A DNA stretch of 64,000 bases from Bacillota bacterium (lineage in GTDB: Bacteria > Bacillota > Clostridia > Oscillospirales > Ruminococcaceae), in assembly GCA_023412215.1 (NCBI GenBank), contig JAEYNX010000020.1, positions 279,874-343,873 of the forward strand. The letters are read 5' to 3'. Made by a program: the position numbers and the translations under genes. Positions 52,391 through 62,179 of the stretch are shown here, one piece after another (the first letter of the stretch is position 1; the number at the start of each line of letters is the position of its first letter). Under the pieces are notes generated by a model. That model searched no databases, was not told the DNA's origin, and worked only from the letters and a program-made list of their open reading frames with translations.

Positions 52391-53722
52391 ATGAAAACAA
52401 AAGTAGGAATGGTGTCGCTCGGCTGCCCCAAGAATCAGGTGGATGCCGAGCTGATGCTGGCGCGCTTTAAGAACGCCGGCTTTGAGATTACAGCCGACGC
52501 GGGCCTCGCCGACGTGGTGGTGGTGAACACCTGCGGCTTCATAGAGGACGCAAAGCGCGAATCAATTGAGAATATACTCGAATTCTGCGGCTTAAAGCAG
52601 GAGGGCCGCATCAAGTGCGTGGCGGTTACGGGCTGCCTTGCCGAGCGCTACCGCGACGAGGTGGCCAAGGAGATCCCCGAGGCCGACGTCATCCTGGGCA
52701 TCGGCGGCAACAACGATATTGTGCAGGCCGTGCTGACGGCGTTAAACGGCAAGAAGGTGGAAAGCTTCCCCGAAAAGCTGGCACTGCCGCTTTCGGGTGA
52801 GCGCGTGCTCACCACGCTGCCCTTCTTTGCTTACTTAAAGATTGCCGAGGGCTGCGACAACCGCTGCTCCTACTGCGCTATCCCCGCCATTCGCGGGGCG
52901 TTTCGCAGCCGCCCGATGGACGAGGTGGTGGAGGAAGCGCAGCATCTCGCCAAAAACGGCATTACCGAGCTGACGCTGGTGGCACAGGACACCACGCGCT
53001 ACGGCGAAGACCTTTACCACAAAAAGGCGCTGCCCGAGCTGCTTGCCCGCCTGAACGGCATCGAGGGGCTTCGGTGGATACGCGTGCTTTACTGCTACCC
53101 CGAGCGCATCACCGACGAGCTGATCACCGCGATTGCGGAGAACGATAAGGTGGTAAAATACCTCGATATTCCCATTCAGCACTGCGATGAGACGGTGCTT
53201 AAGGCCATGAACCGCCGCGGCAGCCGCAGGGAGCTTACGGCGCTTATCAAAAAGCTGCGCGAGCGCATCCCGAATGTGACGCTGCGCACCACGCTGATTG
53301 CGGGTTTCCCGGGTGAAACCAAGCAGCAGTTCGCCGAGCTGTGCGACTTTGTAAAGGAAATGAAGTTTGACCACCTTGGCTGCTTTGCCTACTCGCAGGA
53401 GGAGGGCACCGCCGCCGCCGGGATGCCGAACCAGCTGGACGATAAAGAAAAGCACCGCCGCACCGACATCATCATGACCGAGCAGGCCACCGTAAGCGAG
53501 CGCTTAAACCAGAAGTGCATCGGTAAAACCGTGGAGGCGGTGGTAGAGGGCTTCGACCGCTACGCCGAGTGCTTCTTCGGCAGAACGGCTAAGGACGCCC
53601 CCGAGATCGACGGCAAGATCTTCTTTACCGCGCCGGGCAAGTTGCCCATCGGGCGCTATGTAAAGGTGAAGATAGACGGCGTGCTGGACTACGATTTTAC
53701 AGGCACAGTGGTAGAAGAATAA
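52391..53722 (+). CDS. rimO: Ribosomal protein S12 methylthiotransferase RimO
   Basis: A radical-SAM enzyme that adds a methylthio group to an Asp of ribosomal protein S12. N-terminal cluster cysteines 12, 48 and 82 (SLGCPKNQVD, NTCGFI, VTGCLAERY), the radical-SAM triad Cys155/159/162 (GCDNRCSYCAIP) and a C-terminal TRAM domain are all present. SLGCPKNxVD separates RimO from MiaB. Length 443 is standard. Confidence 0.96.
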   Translation: MKTKVGMVSLGCPKNQVDAELMLARFKNAGFEITADAGLADVVVVNTCGFIEDAKRESIENILEFCGLKQEGRIKCVAVTGCLAERYRDEVAKEIPEADVILGIGGNNDIVQAVLTALNGKKVESFPEKLALPLSGERVLTTLPFFAYLKIAEGCDNRCSYCAIPAIRGAFRSRPMDEVVEEAQHLAKNGITELTLVAQDTTRYGEDLYHKKALPELLARLNGIEGLRWIRVLYCYPERITDELITAIAENDKVVKYLDIPIQHCDETVLKAMNRRGSRRELTALIKKLRERIPNVTLRTTLIAGFPGETKQQFAELCDFVKEMKFDHLGCFAYSQEEGTAAAGMPNQLDDKEKHRRTDIIMTEQATVSERLNQKCIGKTVEAVVEGFDRYAECFFGRTAKDAPEIDGKIFFTAPGKLPIGRYVKVKIDGVLDYDFTGTVVEE

Positions 53723-53747
53723 ACAAGATGCGAAAGGCCGAAGACCG

Positions 53748-54320
53748 ATGAAGCTGAACACCCCCAACAAACTCACTCTGTTAAGAATAGTGCTGGTACC
53801 CGCCTATATGATCTTTCTGCTGCTGCCGCAGATACCGCTCAACTACCTTTGGGCGGCGCTGATGTTTTCGGCGGCGGCCTACACCGACTATCTGGACGGG
53901 CATATCGCAAGAAAACAAGGCCTTGTTACAAACTTCGGCAAGTTTTTAGACCCGCTTGCCGATAAGATGTTGGTAACGGCAGCGCTCATCTGCTTTGTGG
54001 AGCTTGGGTTTATCGGCAGCGTGGTGACGGTGGTGATCATCACGCGAGAGTTTATGGTAACCTCCCTCCGGCTTATCGCGGCGGGCGAGGGCACCGTCAT
54101 TGCCGCAGGGATGCTCGGCAAGATTAAAACCGTCACCCAGATCATCGTTACGGTGATTATTATGCTGATACAGCAGCTTATCGCGCTGGGCGCACTGTCC
54201 GCGGCCTTCCCGCATAGGATAATATCGGATATCCTCATCTGGGGCGTTGCGGCTATCACCGTTGTTTCGGGCGTGCAGTATGTATGGCAGAACCGCCACT
54301 TTATAAACCCCGAGAAATAG
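53748..54320 (+). CDS. pgsA: CDP-diacylglycerol-glycerol-3-phosphate phosphatidyltransferase
   Basis: Makes phosphatidylglycerophosphate at the membrane. The CDP-alcohol phosphotransferase motif is seen as YLDGHIARKQG, then FGKFLDPLADKML, with all four Asp in place. There are five to six transmembrane segments and the usual length (190). The gene opens NTPNKLTLLRIVLVPAYM, typical of PgsA. It follows rimO by 25 bases. Confidence 0.96.
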   Translation: MKLNTPNKLTLLRIVLVPAYMIFLLLPQIPLNYLWAALMFSAAAYTDYLDGHIARKQGLVTNFGKFLDPLADKMLVTAALICFVELGFIGSVVTVVIITREFMVTSLRLIAAGEGTVIAAGMLGKIKTVTQIIVTVIIMLIQQLIALGALSAAFPHRIISDILIWGVAAITVVSGVQYVWQNRHFINPEK

Positions 54321-54420
54321 CTTGCAACCGATACGCAGATATGGTATATCTATAGATGCAATCCACCAAAAGAGAATAGTTTGGATGCGCAGGGCGCTTC
54401 TGAGGATTTTTCAGAGGGCC

Positions 54421-54686
54421 CGGCAGCAGGAGAAGTACCCGACAGTTTACGGCTACAGAGAATAGGCGCACGGTGCCGCGCAAGCGACGCCACGCTGCGA
54501 GCGCCTAAGCCTTAAAGCGGCGAAATGCGCCTGCGAGCACAAAAGGGGAACCGCGGTGTCCGCGCAGTATCCTTTTGCGTACCCCCTGCGTTACAGGGGC
54601 GGATTTATAGACTAAAGTTATAAATCGGAGTGGAACCGCGGTGCGCCGCCTCCGTTGCCTTTTGGGCAGCCGGGGGCGTTTTTCAT
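54421..54686 (+). promoter_or_regulatory. T-box riboswitch, tRNA-Cys responsive
   Basis: Stem I is closed by GCAGG (54426-54430) and CCTGC (54530-54534). It contains AGTA near 54434, CAGAGAA (54455-54461) and GGTG near 54472. The specifier TGC (Cys) is at 54526-54528, next to the closing helix. Stem II (54541-54576) has GAA and AGTA strands of an S-turn. The antiterminator is CGGAG-TGGAACC-GCGG-TGCG-CCGC-CTCCG (54626-54654). Its TGGA would pair with UCCA, as in tRNA-Cys with U73. The competing terminator is at 54648-54683. It precedes cysE-cysS. Confidence 0.88.
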
Positions 54687-54747
54687 TTTAACGGGGGATA
54701 GCGGTGGAGTAGCCAGTTGGATTACTGTAAATCTTCAGTGGGAAGTA

Positions 54748-54929
54748 GCGCGGTCAAACAGGCGGTAGCAGTATCTCAGATAGAGAACCCGAGGAGATAA
54801 AACGCGTTAGCGTTTTACGAACGGCGACACCCTGAGGCTAGAGCCGAATTGCCAAGCAACCGAAGGTTGCATGTTTGCACGAGGGTGCTAAATTAGTGGT
54901 ATTCGTGTCCCCCGCCTGTTTGACTGCGC
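54748..54929 (+). ncRNA. Candidate structured RNA, about 180 nt
   Basis: The ends pair as an 18-bp stem with one G-U: GCGCGGTCAAACAGGCGG (54748-54765) with CCGCCTGTTTGACTGCGC (54912-54929). Inside are CTCAG/CTGAG (54775-54779 with 54832-54836), TAAAACGC/GCGTTTTA (54798-54817), GCAACC/GGTTGC (54856-54870) and GCAC/GTGC (54877-54888). No coding frame fits. The compact shape resembles 6S-like or raiA-type RNAs, but I cannot assign a family. It may also be part of the cysE leader. Confidence 0.55.
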
Positions 54930-54937
54930 GGGGGTTC

Positions 54938-55013
54938 AGGGGGCTTGCCCCCGATTCGCTGGGCTTTTCAGCTTGCTGAAAAGCTGCTACTCTTTCTCGA
55001 AAAAGAAAAGTAG
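54938..55013. repeat. Row of strong hairpins after the candidate RNA
   Basis: GGGGGCTTGCCCCC (54938-54951), GCTTTTCAGC/GCTGAAAAGC (54963-54984) and CTACTCTTTCT with AAAGAAAAGTAG (54987-55013). Possibly an end signal for the RNA before it or a separate repeat. Downstream to 55224 no gene is seen except the REP-like palindrome. Confidence 0.6.
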
Positions 55014-55127
55014 GGGCCCGTCGCGGCCTGAGCGACAATGTAAAATGGTATAAGAGTTTATATTAGAGGTACGTGTAAGCCACAAAATATCTGGGACGAT
55101 GCCCAGCATAATTTCGTGGTCTAAGAT

Positions 55128-55157
55128 GTAGGCGGAACGGTCAAGACCGTTCCCTAC
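55128..55157. repeat. Solitary REP-like palindrome
   Basis: GTAGGCGGAACGGTC-AA-GACCGTTCCCTAC: GTAGG ends like the RAYT-linked REPs but with a different core. A decayed relative (CGGAACGGTCAAGAC) is at 60822-60846. Confidence 0.65.
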
Positions 55158-55224
55158 ACGGGTTGTAACAACAAATCAATTATAGAATCCATCACTTTTT
55201 CAGCATGTGTGCAGGAGGTATTGC

Positions 55225-55887
55225 ATGTTTAAGCGGCTAAGAGCAGATATTAAAGCCATAAAGGAGCGCGACCCCGCGGCAAGGAACTCGGTGGAGGTGC
55301 TGCTGCTCTACTCGGGGCTTCACGCCATTATGTTTCATCGGGTATCCCACTGGCTGTACAACCACAAGCTCTACTTTTTGGCGCGGTTTAACTCCCAGCT
55401 GGGGCGGTTTTTTACCAAGATAGAGATTCACCCGGGCGCCAAGATCGGCACAGGTGTGTTCATAGATCACGGCCTTGGCGTGGTGATTGGCGAGACCGCC
55501 GAGGTGGGCGACGGCTGCACCATCTATCAGGGGGTCACGCTGGGCGGTACGGGAAAGGATAAGGGTAAGCGCCACCCCACCATCGGCAAAAACGTGCTGA
55601 TCGGCAGCGGCGCCAAGATACTCGGCCCCTTTACGGTGGGCGACAACTCCAAGATCGCGGCGAACGCGGTGGTGCTCAACCCCATCCCCCCCAACTGCAC
55701 CGCGGTGGGCGTTCCCGCCCGGGTGGTGAAGATGGGCGGTAAGCGCGTGGGAGAAGAGGACCTCGATCAGGTGCATATCCCCGACCCGGTTTCGCAGGAG
55801 CTTTGCAAGATGAGCGGGCGCATCGACGAGCTCGAGAAGTTCATTAAGGAGATCTGCAGGCAAGAGGAGCAGCCAAAGCCGGAATAA
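55225..55887 (+). CDS. cysE: Serine O-acetyltransferase CysE
   Basis: Makes O-acetylserine from serine and acetyl-CoA, the first step of cysteine synthesis. The helical N-domain is followed by a hexapeptide-repeat left-handed beta helix (IHPGAKIGTGVFIDHGLGVV, then GVTLGGTGKDKGKRHPTIG). The start at 55225 (MFKRLRADIK) is supported by CAGGAGG; 220 residues. The T-box upstream would raise expression when charged tRNA-Cys is scarce. cysS follows after 115 bases. Confidence 0.96.
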   Translation: MFKRLRADIKAIKERDPAARNSVEVLLLYSGLHAIMFHRVSHWLYNHKLYFLARFNSQLGRFFTKIEIHPGAKIGTGVFIDHGLGVVIGETAEVGDGCTIYQGVTLGGTGKDKGKRHPTIGKNVLIGSGAKILGPFTVGDNSKIAANAVVLNPIPPNCTAVGVPARVVKMGGKRVGEEDLDQVHIPDPVSQELCKMSGRIDELEKFIKEICRQEEQPKPE

Positions 55888-56002
55888 GCGGCTTTCGGTT
55901 CTATCCCGCCAGGGCGTGCGTATAATCACTAGAAGCGCGCCGATATAATCGTAACAGTTTACTGGTATCCATAGGCTTTTGGATGAAAGGAATTAAAACA
56001 GT

Positions 56003-57403
<1,401 letters not shown>

Positions 57404-57462
57404 CGTCGCAGGCGCTGGCCGGTGCAAAACAGAATCATAAACGGACGGGTGGTTTTGTCATA

Positions 57463-58086
57463 ATGAAACAGCTGCTTTATAGGTGTATGGGGTACATGCT
57501 GGCGATCTCTGCCTGTGTGTGGCTTACCGGCTGCGCTGCGTTTAATTCGATGTTGGACGAGATTGCGGTGGGCAACAAGCAATCCGCCGCCGCGAGCGAG
57601 ACCTCCTCGGTGGCAAAGACCGAGAAAACCGGCTCGGACTTTGACATCGACCCCTCGGGCGAGGGCGTTACCGGCTTCTCGCCCACGCTGGAGGACGGCG
57701 TGCTCAAGCTGGTGAACGAGGAGCGCAAGAGCCTTTCGCTCGCCGAGTTAACCGAGGACGACGAATTGCACGACACGGCGCGGGAGCGCAGCAAGGAGCT
57801 GATGGAGAGCGGCCACTTCGAGCACACCCGCCCCGACGGGCGCGACTGGTCCACCATCATGGACGAGCACAAGTACCGCTACACCGTTGTGAGCGAAAAC
57901 CTGCAGAAGGGCCGGGCGCCCGACCTCTCGGCGCAGGAGATCTTCGACTCGTGGAAGGAGAGCAAGCCCCACTACGAGGCGATGATCGCAAACGACGTGA
58001 CGCGCACCGGCATCGGCATCTATGTGCGCAAGTCGGCGAAGGGGTACGAATGGTACGCCACCGAGCATTTTTCCGCCCCGAGGTAG
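57463..58086 (+). CDS. CAP/SCP-domain lipoprotein
   Basis: The signal peptide MKQLLYRCMGYMLAISACVW ends with the lipobox LTGC, so the protein is lipid-anchored. After a Ser/Glu-rich linker, residues about 80-205 form a CAP (PR-1) domain: LKLVNEERKSLSLAELTEDD, HDTARERSKELMESGHFEHT and GIGIYVRKSAKGYEWYATEH. The sandwich His/Glu sites are mostly kept. Many clostridial spore or envelope proteins share this fold, but the function is unknown. I use ATG 57463 because the upstream frame has no signal sequence. Confidence 0.87.
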   Translation: MKQLLYRCMGYMLAISACVWLTGCAAFNSMLDEIAVGNKQSAAASETSSVAKTEKTGSDFDIDPSGEGVTGFSPTLEDGVLKLVNEERKSLSLAELTEDDELHDTARERSKELMESGHFEHTRPDGRDWSTIMDEHKYRYTVVSENLQKGRAPDLSAQEIFDSWKESKPHYEAMIANDVTRTGIGIYVRKSAKGYEWYATEHFSAPR

Positions 58087-58296
58087 CATCACTTCACACC
58101 ATTTTAATTCGTAAAACGTTGTGAAGTATTCGGAATTTGTGCTTTTCAGTCAAAGACTGAAATTTCGGCTTTGCCGAAACCGCCCAATTCCCCGGCTCTA
58201 CAATATCGGCGCCTGTTATGAACTGTTTGACAAACGACCGCCGCAACGTTACTATATTGTAAGGATGATTTGCGAAAAAGAAAGGACACAGTTATT
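58087..58296. repeat. gltX leader with a string of palindromes
   Basis: ACTTCACA with TGTGAAGT (58091-58126), TTTCAGTC-AAA-GACTGAAA (58145-58163) and TTTCGGC-TTT-GCCGAAA (58163-58180), similar in style to the strings at 40702-40826 and 50522-50600. A promoter for gltX may lie at about 58225-58260. Confidence 0.55.
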
Positions 58297-59760
58297 ATGA
58301 CACTATTTAACGGTGAGGTGCGCACCCGTTTTGCGCCCAGCCCAACGGGTTATATGCACGTAGGCAACCTTAGAACGGCCCTGTACGCCTTTTTGCAGGC
58401 CAGAAGCAAGGGCGGCAAGTTCATTCTGCGTATAGAGGATACCGACCAGGAACGGTATGTGGAGGGCGCGGTAGATATCATCTACAACACCTTAAAGGAG
58501 ACCGGCCTTGTGTGGGACGAAGGCCCCGACATCGGCGGCCCCTGCGGCCCCTATGTGCAGAGCGAGCGCATGGGCATGTTTAAGCAGTACGCCGAGCAGC
58601 TGGTGGCGTCCGGCCACGCCTACTACTGCTTCTGCGACAAAGACCGCCTCGAGGAGCTTAAGAAGGTGCAGACGGCTTCGGGCATCTCGCCCAAGTACGA
58701 CGGGCACTGCAGCCGCCTCTCCAAAGAGGAGATTGCCGAAAAGCTTGCCTTAGGCATCCCCTACGTTGTCCGCCAGAAGATACCCGAAACCGGCACCACC
58801 ACCTTCCACGATGTGGTGTTCGGCGACGTGACGGTAGAGAACTCCACGCTGGATGATCAGGTGCTCATCAAGAGCGACGGCATGCCCACCTACAACTTCG
58901 CGAATGTGGTGGACGACCACCTGATGGGCATTACCCACGTTATCCGCGGCAACGAGTACCTTTCCTCCACCCCCAAGTACAACCTTTTGTACGAGGCCTT
59001 CGGGTGGGAGGTTCCCATATACATCCACTGCTCGCCCGTGATGAAGAACGCCACCGAGAAGCTCTCCAAGCGTAACGGCGACGCCTCTTACGAGGATTTG
59101 ATCAAGGCGGGCTACCTCAAGGACGCCGTGCTCAACTACATCGCGCTCCTTGGCTGGTCGCCCAAGGGCGAGAACGAGATCTTCACCCTCGAGCAGATGA
59201 TCAAAGAGTTTGACGTGGCGGGCATCTCGAAGTCCCCCGCCATTTTCGACCCGTTAAAGCTGCGCCACATCAACGGCGAGTACATCCGCATGCTGTCGCT
59301 CGAGGAGTTCGCGCGCATCGCCGAGCCGTGGGCGCGCAAAACCGTCACCCGCCCCGACGTGGATGTAAAGCTGATTGCGCAGGTGCTGCAGGCGCGCACC
59401 GAGGTGCTCTCCGACATCCCCGAGCAGGTGGATTTTATCGACGCCCTGCCCGACTACGACCTTGAGCTGTACGTGAGCAAGAAGATGAAAACCACGCGCG
59501 AGACCTCCCTTGAGATGCTTAAAGCCGTGCTGCCCGTGCTCGAGCAGGTGAGCGACTTTACCATCGAGGGCATTCACACCGCGGTGTTTGCGCTCATCGA
59601 GCGCCTCGGCGCAAAGAACGGCGCTGTGCTGTGGCCGCTGCGCGTTGCCGCGAGCGGCAAGCAGTTTACCCCCGGCGGCGGCATTGAAATCTGCGCCATC
59701 CTCGGCAAAGACGAAGCCCTCGCCCGCGTGAAGAAGGGGATAGAGCTGCTGGCTAAATAG
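58297..59760 (+). CDS. gltX: Glutamyl-tRNA synthetase
   Basis: A class I synthetase. The HIGH-type motif is PSPTGYMHVGNLRTAL, and the KMSKS-type motif is EKLSKRNGDAS. RFAPSPTG at the N-terminus and a C-terminal helical anticodon domain are present; length 487 from the chosen start. I start at 58297 (MTLFNGEVRTRFA) with AAAGGACAC upstream; the frame also contains a TTG at 58270. It completes a cysE-cysS-gltX grouping found in a different order (gltX-cysE-cysS) in Bacillus. Confidence 0.96.
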   Translation: MTLFNGEVRTRFAPSPTGYMHVGNLRTALYAFLQARSKGGKFILRIEDTDQERYVEGAVDIIYNTLKETGLVWDEGPDIGGPCGPYVQSERMGMFKQYAEQLVASGHAYYCFCDKDRLEELKKVQTASGISPKYDGHCSRLSKEEIAEKLALGIPYVVRQKIPETGTTTFHDVVFGDVTVENSTLDDQVLIKSDGMPTYNFANVVDDHLMGITHVIRGNEYLSSTPKYNLLYEAFGWEVPIYIHCSPVMKNATEKLSKRNGDASYEDLIKAGYLKDAVLNYIALLGWSPKGENEIFTLEQMIKEFDVAGISKSPAIFDPLKLRHINGEYIRMLSLEEFARIAEPWARKTVTRPDVDVKLIAQVLQARTEVLSDIPEQVDFIDALPDYDLELYVSKKMKTTRETSLEMLKAVLPVLEQVSDFTIEGIHTAVFALIERLGAKNGAVLWPLRVAASGKQFTPGGGIEICAILGKDEALARVKKGIELLAK

Positions 59761-59780
59761 GATTTATAGCGAATAGATAA

Positions 59781-59817
59781 AGCAAGCCGGAGCCGCTACG
59801 CGGCTCCGGCTTTGCTT
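59781..59817. terminator. Terminator after gltX
   Basis: AGCAAGCCGGAGCCGC-TAC-GCGGCTCCGGCTTTGCTT, a long hairpin with a modest T-rich 3' side. Confidence 0.75.
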
Positions 59818-59909
59818 ATAAAATTATTATCAATAATAGCTCTGATATACATTTTGAAATTTATCAAGTTTAAACAATAACAATGTAGTAGGTAAAATAC
59901 TTTCCGATT

Positions 59910-60602
59910 CTATTCAATTAATAAATCCCATAATCCCTTTTTACGGCATATATTATTGTGATACCATATTGCCCAGCTATATTTTGACATGGTTCTCTGA
60001 TAATCATTATTCTCTTTGGATACTTCAGCTTTTAATTTCGGTATTTGGTTTTTATGTAAGTTTATAAAATAATTACCTTCGTTGTTGATAGATAGATAAT
60101 CGACAAACTGCTGACCGACGGTGTTTCTAGATATTAAAAAAGAGAAATCAGTATTACTGTTTACTATTTTCATGGCTTTTTCACTTAAAACAATAGTTGG
60201 TTCGGTATGATTTCCTTCCAGTTTATAAGCTTCTACCAAACCCGCACCCCATACCATTATCTCATCAAGATGGAACTTATTAATAGTAATCCCACCTCGT
60301 ACAAGACAACCTACTTGCGCAATTGCCAAGTTTTGAATAATAGCCGCAATAGCTATTATTTGATTCAAATTACTAGCTTGATTATTTATATCTTCTGTAA
60401 CAGTACGAGCAATAACAATATTGTCCGAGAAAATTCTCCACTCAATGTTTTCTTGCTGTAGCCTTAACTGTTGCAAAATGTCTAACGTGTTCTGATATAA
60501 ATTATGAACATTTTCAAAAAAAGTGTCATCACTAATTTTATTTTTTACACCAAGTAAATCAATATATGCAATCACATAATTATCCAACAATATCAACACC
60601 AT
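59910..60602 (-). CDS. AT-rich orphan protein with class III cyclase-like features
   Basis: 230 residues encoded in DNA far more AT-rich than its neighbours, which points to recent transfer. AYIDLLGVKN (Asp15), WRIFSDNIVIA (Asp60) and LVRGGITINK recall the two metal-binding aspartates and the RGG stretch of nucleotide cyclase or GGDEF-like palm folds, and VWGAGLVEAYKLE follows as in similar hypothetical proteins. No HTH, membrane segment or effector partner is encoded beside it. Function is unproven; a signalling role, perhaps in defence, is only a suggestion. The start codon is unclear. Confidence 0.6.
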   Translation of the reverse strand: MVLILLDNYVIAYIDLLGVKNKISDDTFFENVHNLYQNTLDILQQLRLQQENIEWRIFSDNIVIARTVTEDINNQASNLNQIIAIAAIIQNLAIAQVGCLVRGGITINKFHLDEIMVWGAGLVEAYKLEGNHTEPTIVLSEKAMKIVNSNTDFSFLISRNTVGQQFVDYLSINNEGNYFINLHKNQIPKLKAEVSKENNDYQRTMSKYSWAIWYHNNICRKKGLWDLLIE

Positions 60603-60846
60603 CCTATAGGATTATTTTACCGTAACCGTCCCCCCGCAGGGGGAAATAAAAGGGGCGGAGGGGGCGAAGCCCCCTCCGCCAAAACTCCCCTCCTGTTTCT
60701 ACAAGCAATAAGATAGTATAAGCCCAATAAACGGGAGGGGACCGCCTCCATTGGGAGGCGTGGGGAGGGCCTTATGCAAGGCCCGTTGTTACCTTATACA
60801 ATCCACCGTGTACAGAATCACACGGAACGGTCAAGACATTTTCTAC
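60603..60846. repeat. Repeat-rich gap next to the orphan gene
   Basis: GGCGGAGGGGGC-GAA-GCCCCCTCCGCC (60654-60680), CCCCTCCTGTTT with AAACGGGAGGGG, and GGGCCTTATGCAAGGCCC (about 60767-60784) are all perfect or nearly perfect palindromes. CGGAACGGTCAAGAC at 60823 matches the REP-like element at 55128 and runs into the stop codon of the nitroreductase gene. Confidence 0.65.
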
Positions 60847-61451
60847 CTGCCTTGCCAATGGTCATAGAACACCCGCGTATCAAAATTAACCGCTTCCTTC
60901 TCCCTCGGCGTTTCATCCGCCACGCCAACAGGCACCAGCACCTGACAACTGACATGCTCAGGCAGCCCGAGGACGGTGTTCATTCGCTCGGTATCCATAA
61001 AATCGACGATGCACCCGCGCAGCCCGTGCGAAACCGCCCCGAGTACAATGTGCTGGGCGACGATGTAGTTGGGGGAGGCGCAGAGCAGCTTCTTGCACGC
61101 CTTGCGGTCGGGGTGCTGGCGCAGAAATTCGATAATCTCGCGGTTGTAGCGCAGGCGGTTGCCGGTTACGCCGTAGCTGTCGTCCGCCTGCCCGGCGATA
61201 TCCCACGTGATGTCGCAGCATACCGCAAAGATCGCGGGCGCGCCCGCAATCCAGTCCGCCCACAGGGTCGCTTGGGCGAGTGCGTTCTTGGTATCCTTGT
61301 CGGTGACAACGCCCAGATAGTAGTTACAGGTGTCGGTCTCGGGCGCAAGGCTCGCGCCCTCCAGTATATCTTGGATGACGTCTGGGCTTACCGGCATATC
61401 CTTAAACCGGCGCACCGACCGGCGTTCTCTCAGTACCTGTGATAGTTCCAT
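60843..61451 (-). CDS. Nitroreductase family protein
   Basis: 202 residues with the FMN-binding start VLRERRSVRRFKDMPVSPDV, then ILEGASLAPETDTCNYYLGV, IVAQHIVLGAVSHGLRGCIV and the end region EHVSCQVLVPVGVADETP. It is therefore a cytoplasmic flavin oxidoreductase with unknown substrate. AAGGAGCG precedes the ATG. It lies 15 bases after a GNAT gene, probably in one transcript. The stop codon lies within a repeat remnant. Confidence 0.93.
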   Translation of the reverse strand: MELSQVLRERRSVRRFKDMPVSPDVIQDILEGASLAPETDTCNYYLGVVTDKDTKNALAQATLWADWIAGAPAIFAVCCDITWDIAGQADDSYGVTGNRLRYNREIIEFLRQHPDRKACKKLLCASPNYIVAQHIVLGAVSHGLRGCIVDFMDTERMNTVLGLPEHVSCQVLVPVGVADETPREKEAVNFDTRVFYDHWQGR

Positions 61452-61466
61452 CTTACATCGCTCCTT

Positions 61467-61973
61467 TTATTCCTTCACCAGCGCGTACATCTTCATGTCC
61501 AACACCCTGCCGTTTTTAACGGCGTTTTTTCTTAATAGCCCTTCAAAGGCAAACCCCGCCTTCTCTAAGATGCGGCAGGACGCGGTGTTGTACGCAAACG
61601 GCTCGGCGAAGATGCGCAGGATGTCGGTGTGCTCAAACACGTAGCGGCAGGTTTCTGTAAGCGCCAGCGTGCCGATGCCCTTGCCCCAGTATTCCTCGGC
61701 GATATAATACCCCACTTCCCCCGTCTGGCGGTGGATATTGCCCTGACGGAATACGCCGATGCTGCCGATGGCCCTGTCGTCCGCCGTAATCGCGAAGGCG
61801 TAGGTGCTGTCTTCATCCGCGCCGAGCATCAGGTTGATATAGTATTCGGCGTCGGCGGTGGTATAGGGGTAGGGCGGGCCGTCGCGCAGGTTATCCAGTA
61901 TCTTTGGGTTGCTTAGCGCCTTTGCCAGATCGGGCGCGTCCTCTATGCGCCATTTGCGTATCCCGTAAGTCAT
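61467..61973 (-). CDS. GNAT N-acetyltransferase, RimJ/RimL-like
   Basis: 168 residues. WRIEDAPDLAKALSNPKILD and TGEVGYYIAEEYWGKGIGTL with AFEGLLRKNAVKNGRVLDMK define the group that acetylates ribosomal proteins, amino acids or drugs. The acetyl-CoA binding loop is YWGKGIGTLAL. GGAGG precedes the ATG. First gene of a two-gene unit with the nitroreductase. Confidence 0.93.
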   Translation of the reverse strand: MTYGIRKWRIEDAPDLAKALSNPKILDNLRDGPPYPYTTADAEYYINLMLGADEDSTYAFAITADDRAIGSIGVFRQGNIHRQTGEVGYYIAEEYWGKGIGTLALTETCRYVFEHTDILRIFAEPFAYNTASCRILEKAGFAFEGLLRKNAVKNGRVLDMKMYALVKE

Positions 61974-62179
61974 GTAAAAACCTCCAAATGTTTGTAATAA
62001 TCTAAATTATACCACCATCAAGCACAATTTCCCATTGTTGTTATGCAGGATTCTACTAAATTGCTTATAATATGAATAGAATCCACCCTGGCCCAATTCA
62101 AAGGACATGAAGAAACGGGCCTGCCCACCGGCATCTCTGCCGCGAGCAAGCCCGCCTAAGTCGATATCTTATCGGAACA
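61974..62179. other. Intergenic region with a weak minus-strand hairpin
   Basis: GGGC-rich arms at about 62111-62156 could end the PH-domain gene transcript; TTTCTTC follows. The remaining 130 bases hold the promoter region of the GNAT gene and nothing else clear. Confidence 0.45.

Noticed and set aside
54541..54576. First GGAACCGCGG motif read as a separate, tandem T-box antiterminator
   Set aside because: It lies seven bases after Stem I, has S-turn strands (GAA and AGTA) as Stem II should, and no T-run terminator follows.
54321..55224. tRNA, tmRNA or RNase P RNA in the long gap before cysE
   Set aside because: None of the conserved sequence blocks of those RNAs could be found; only the T-box and the unassigned structured region are supported.
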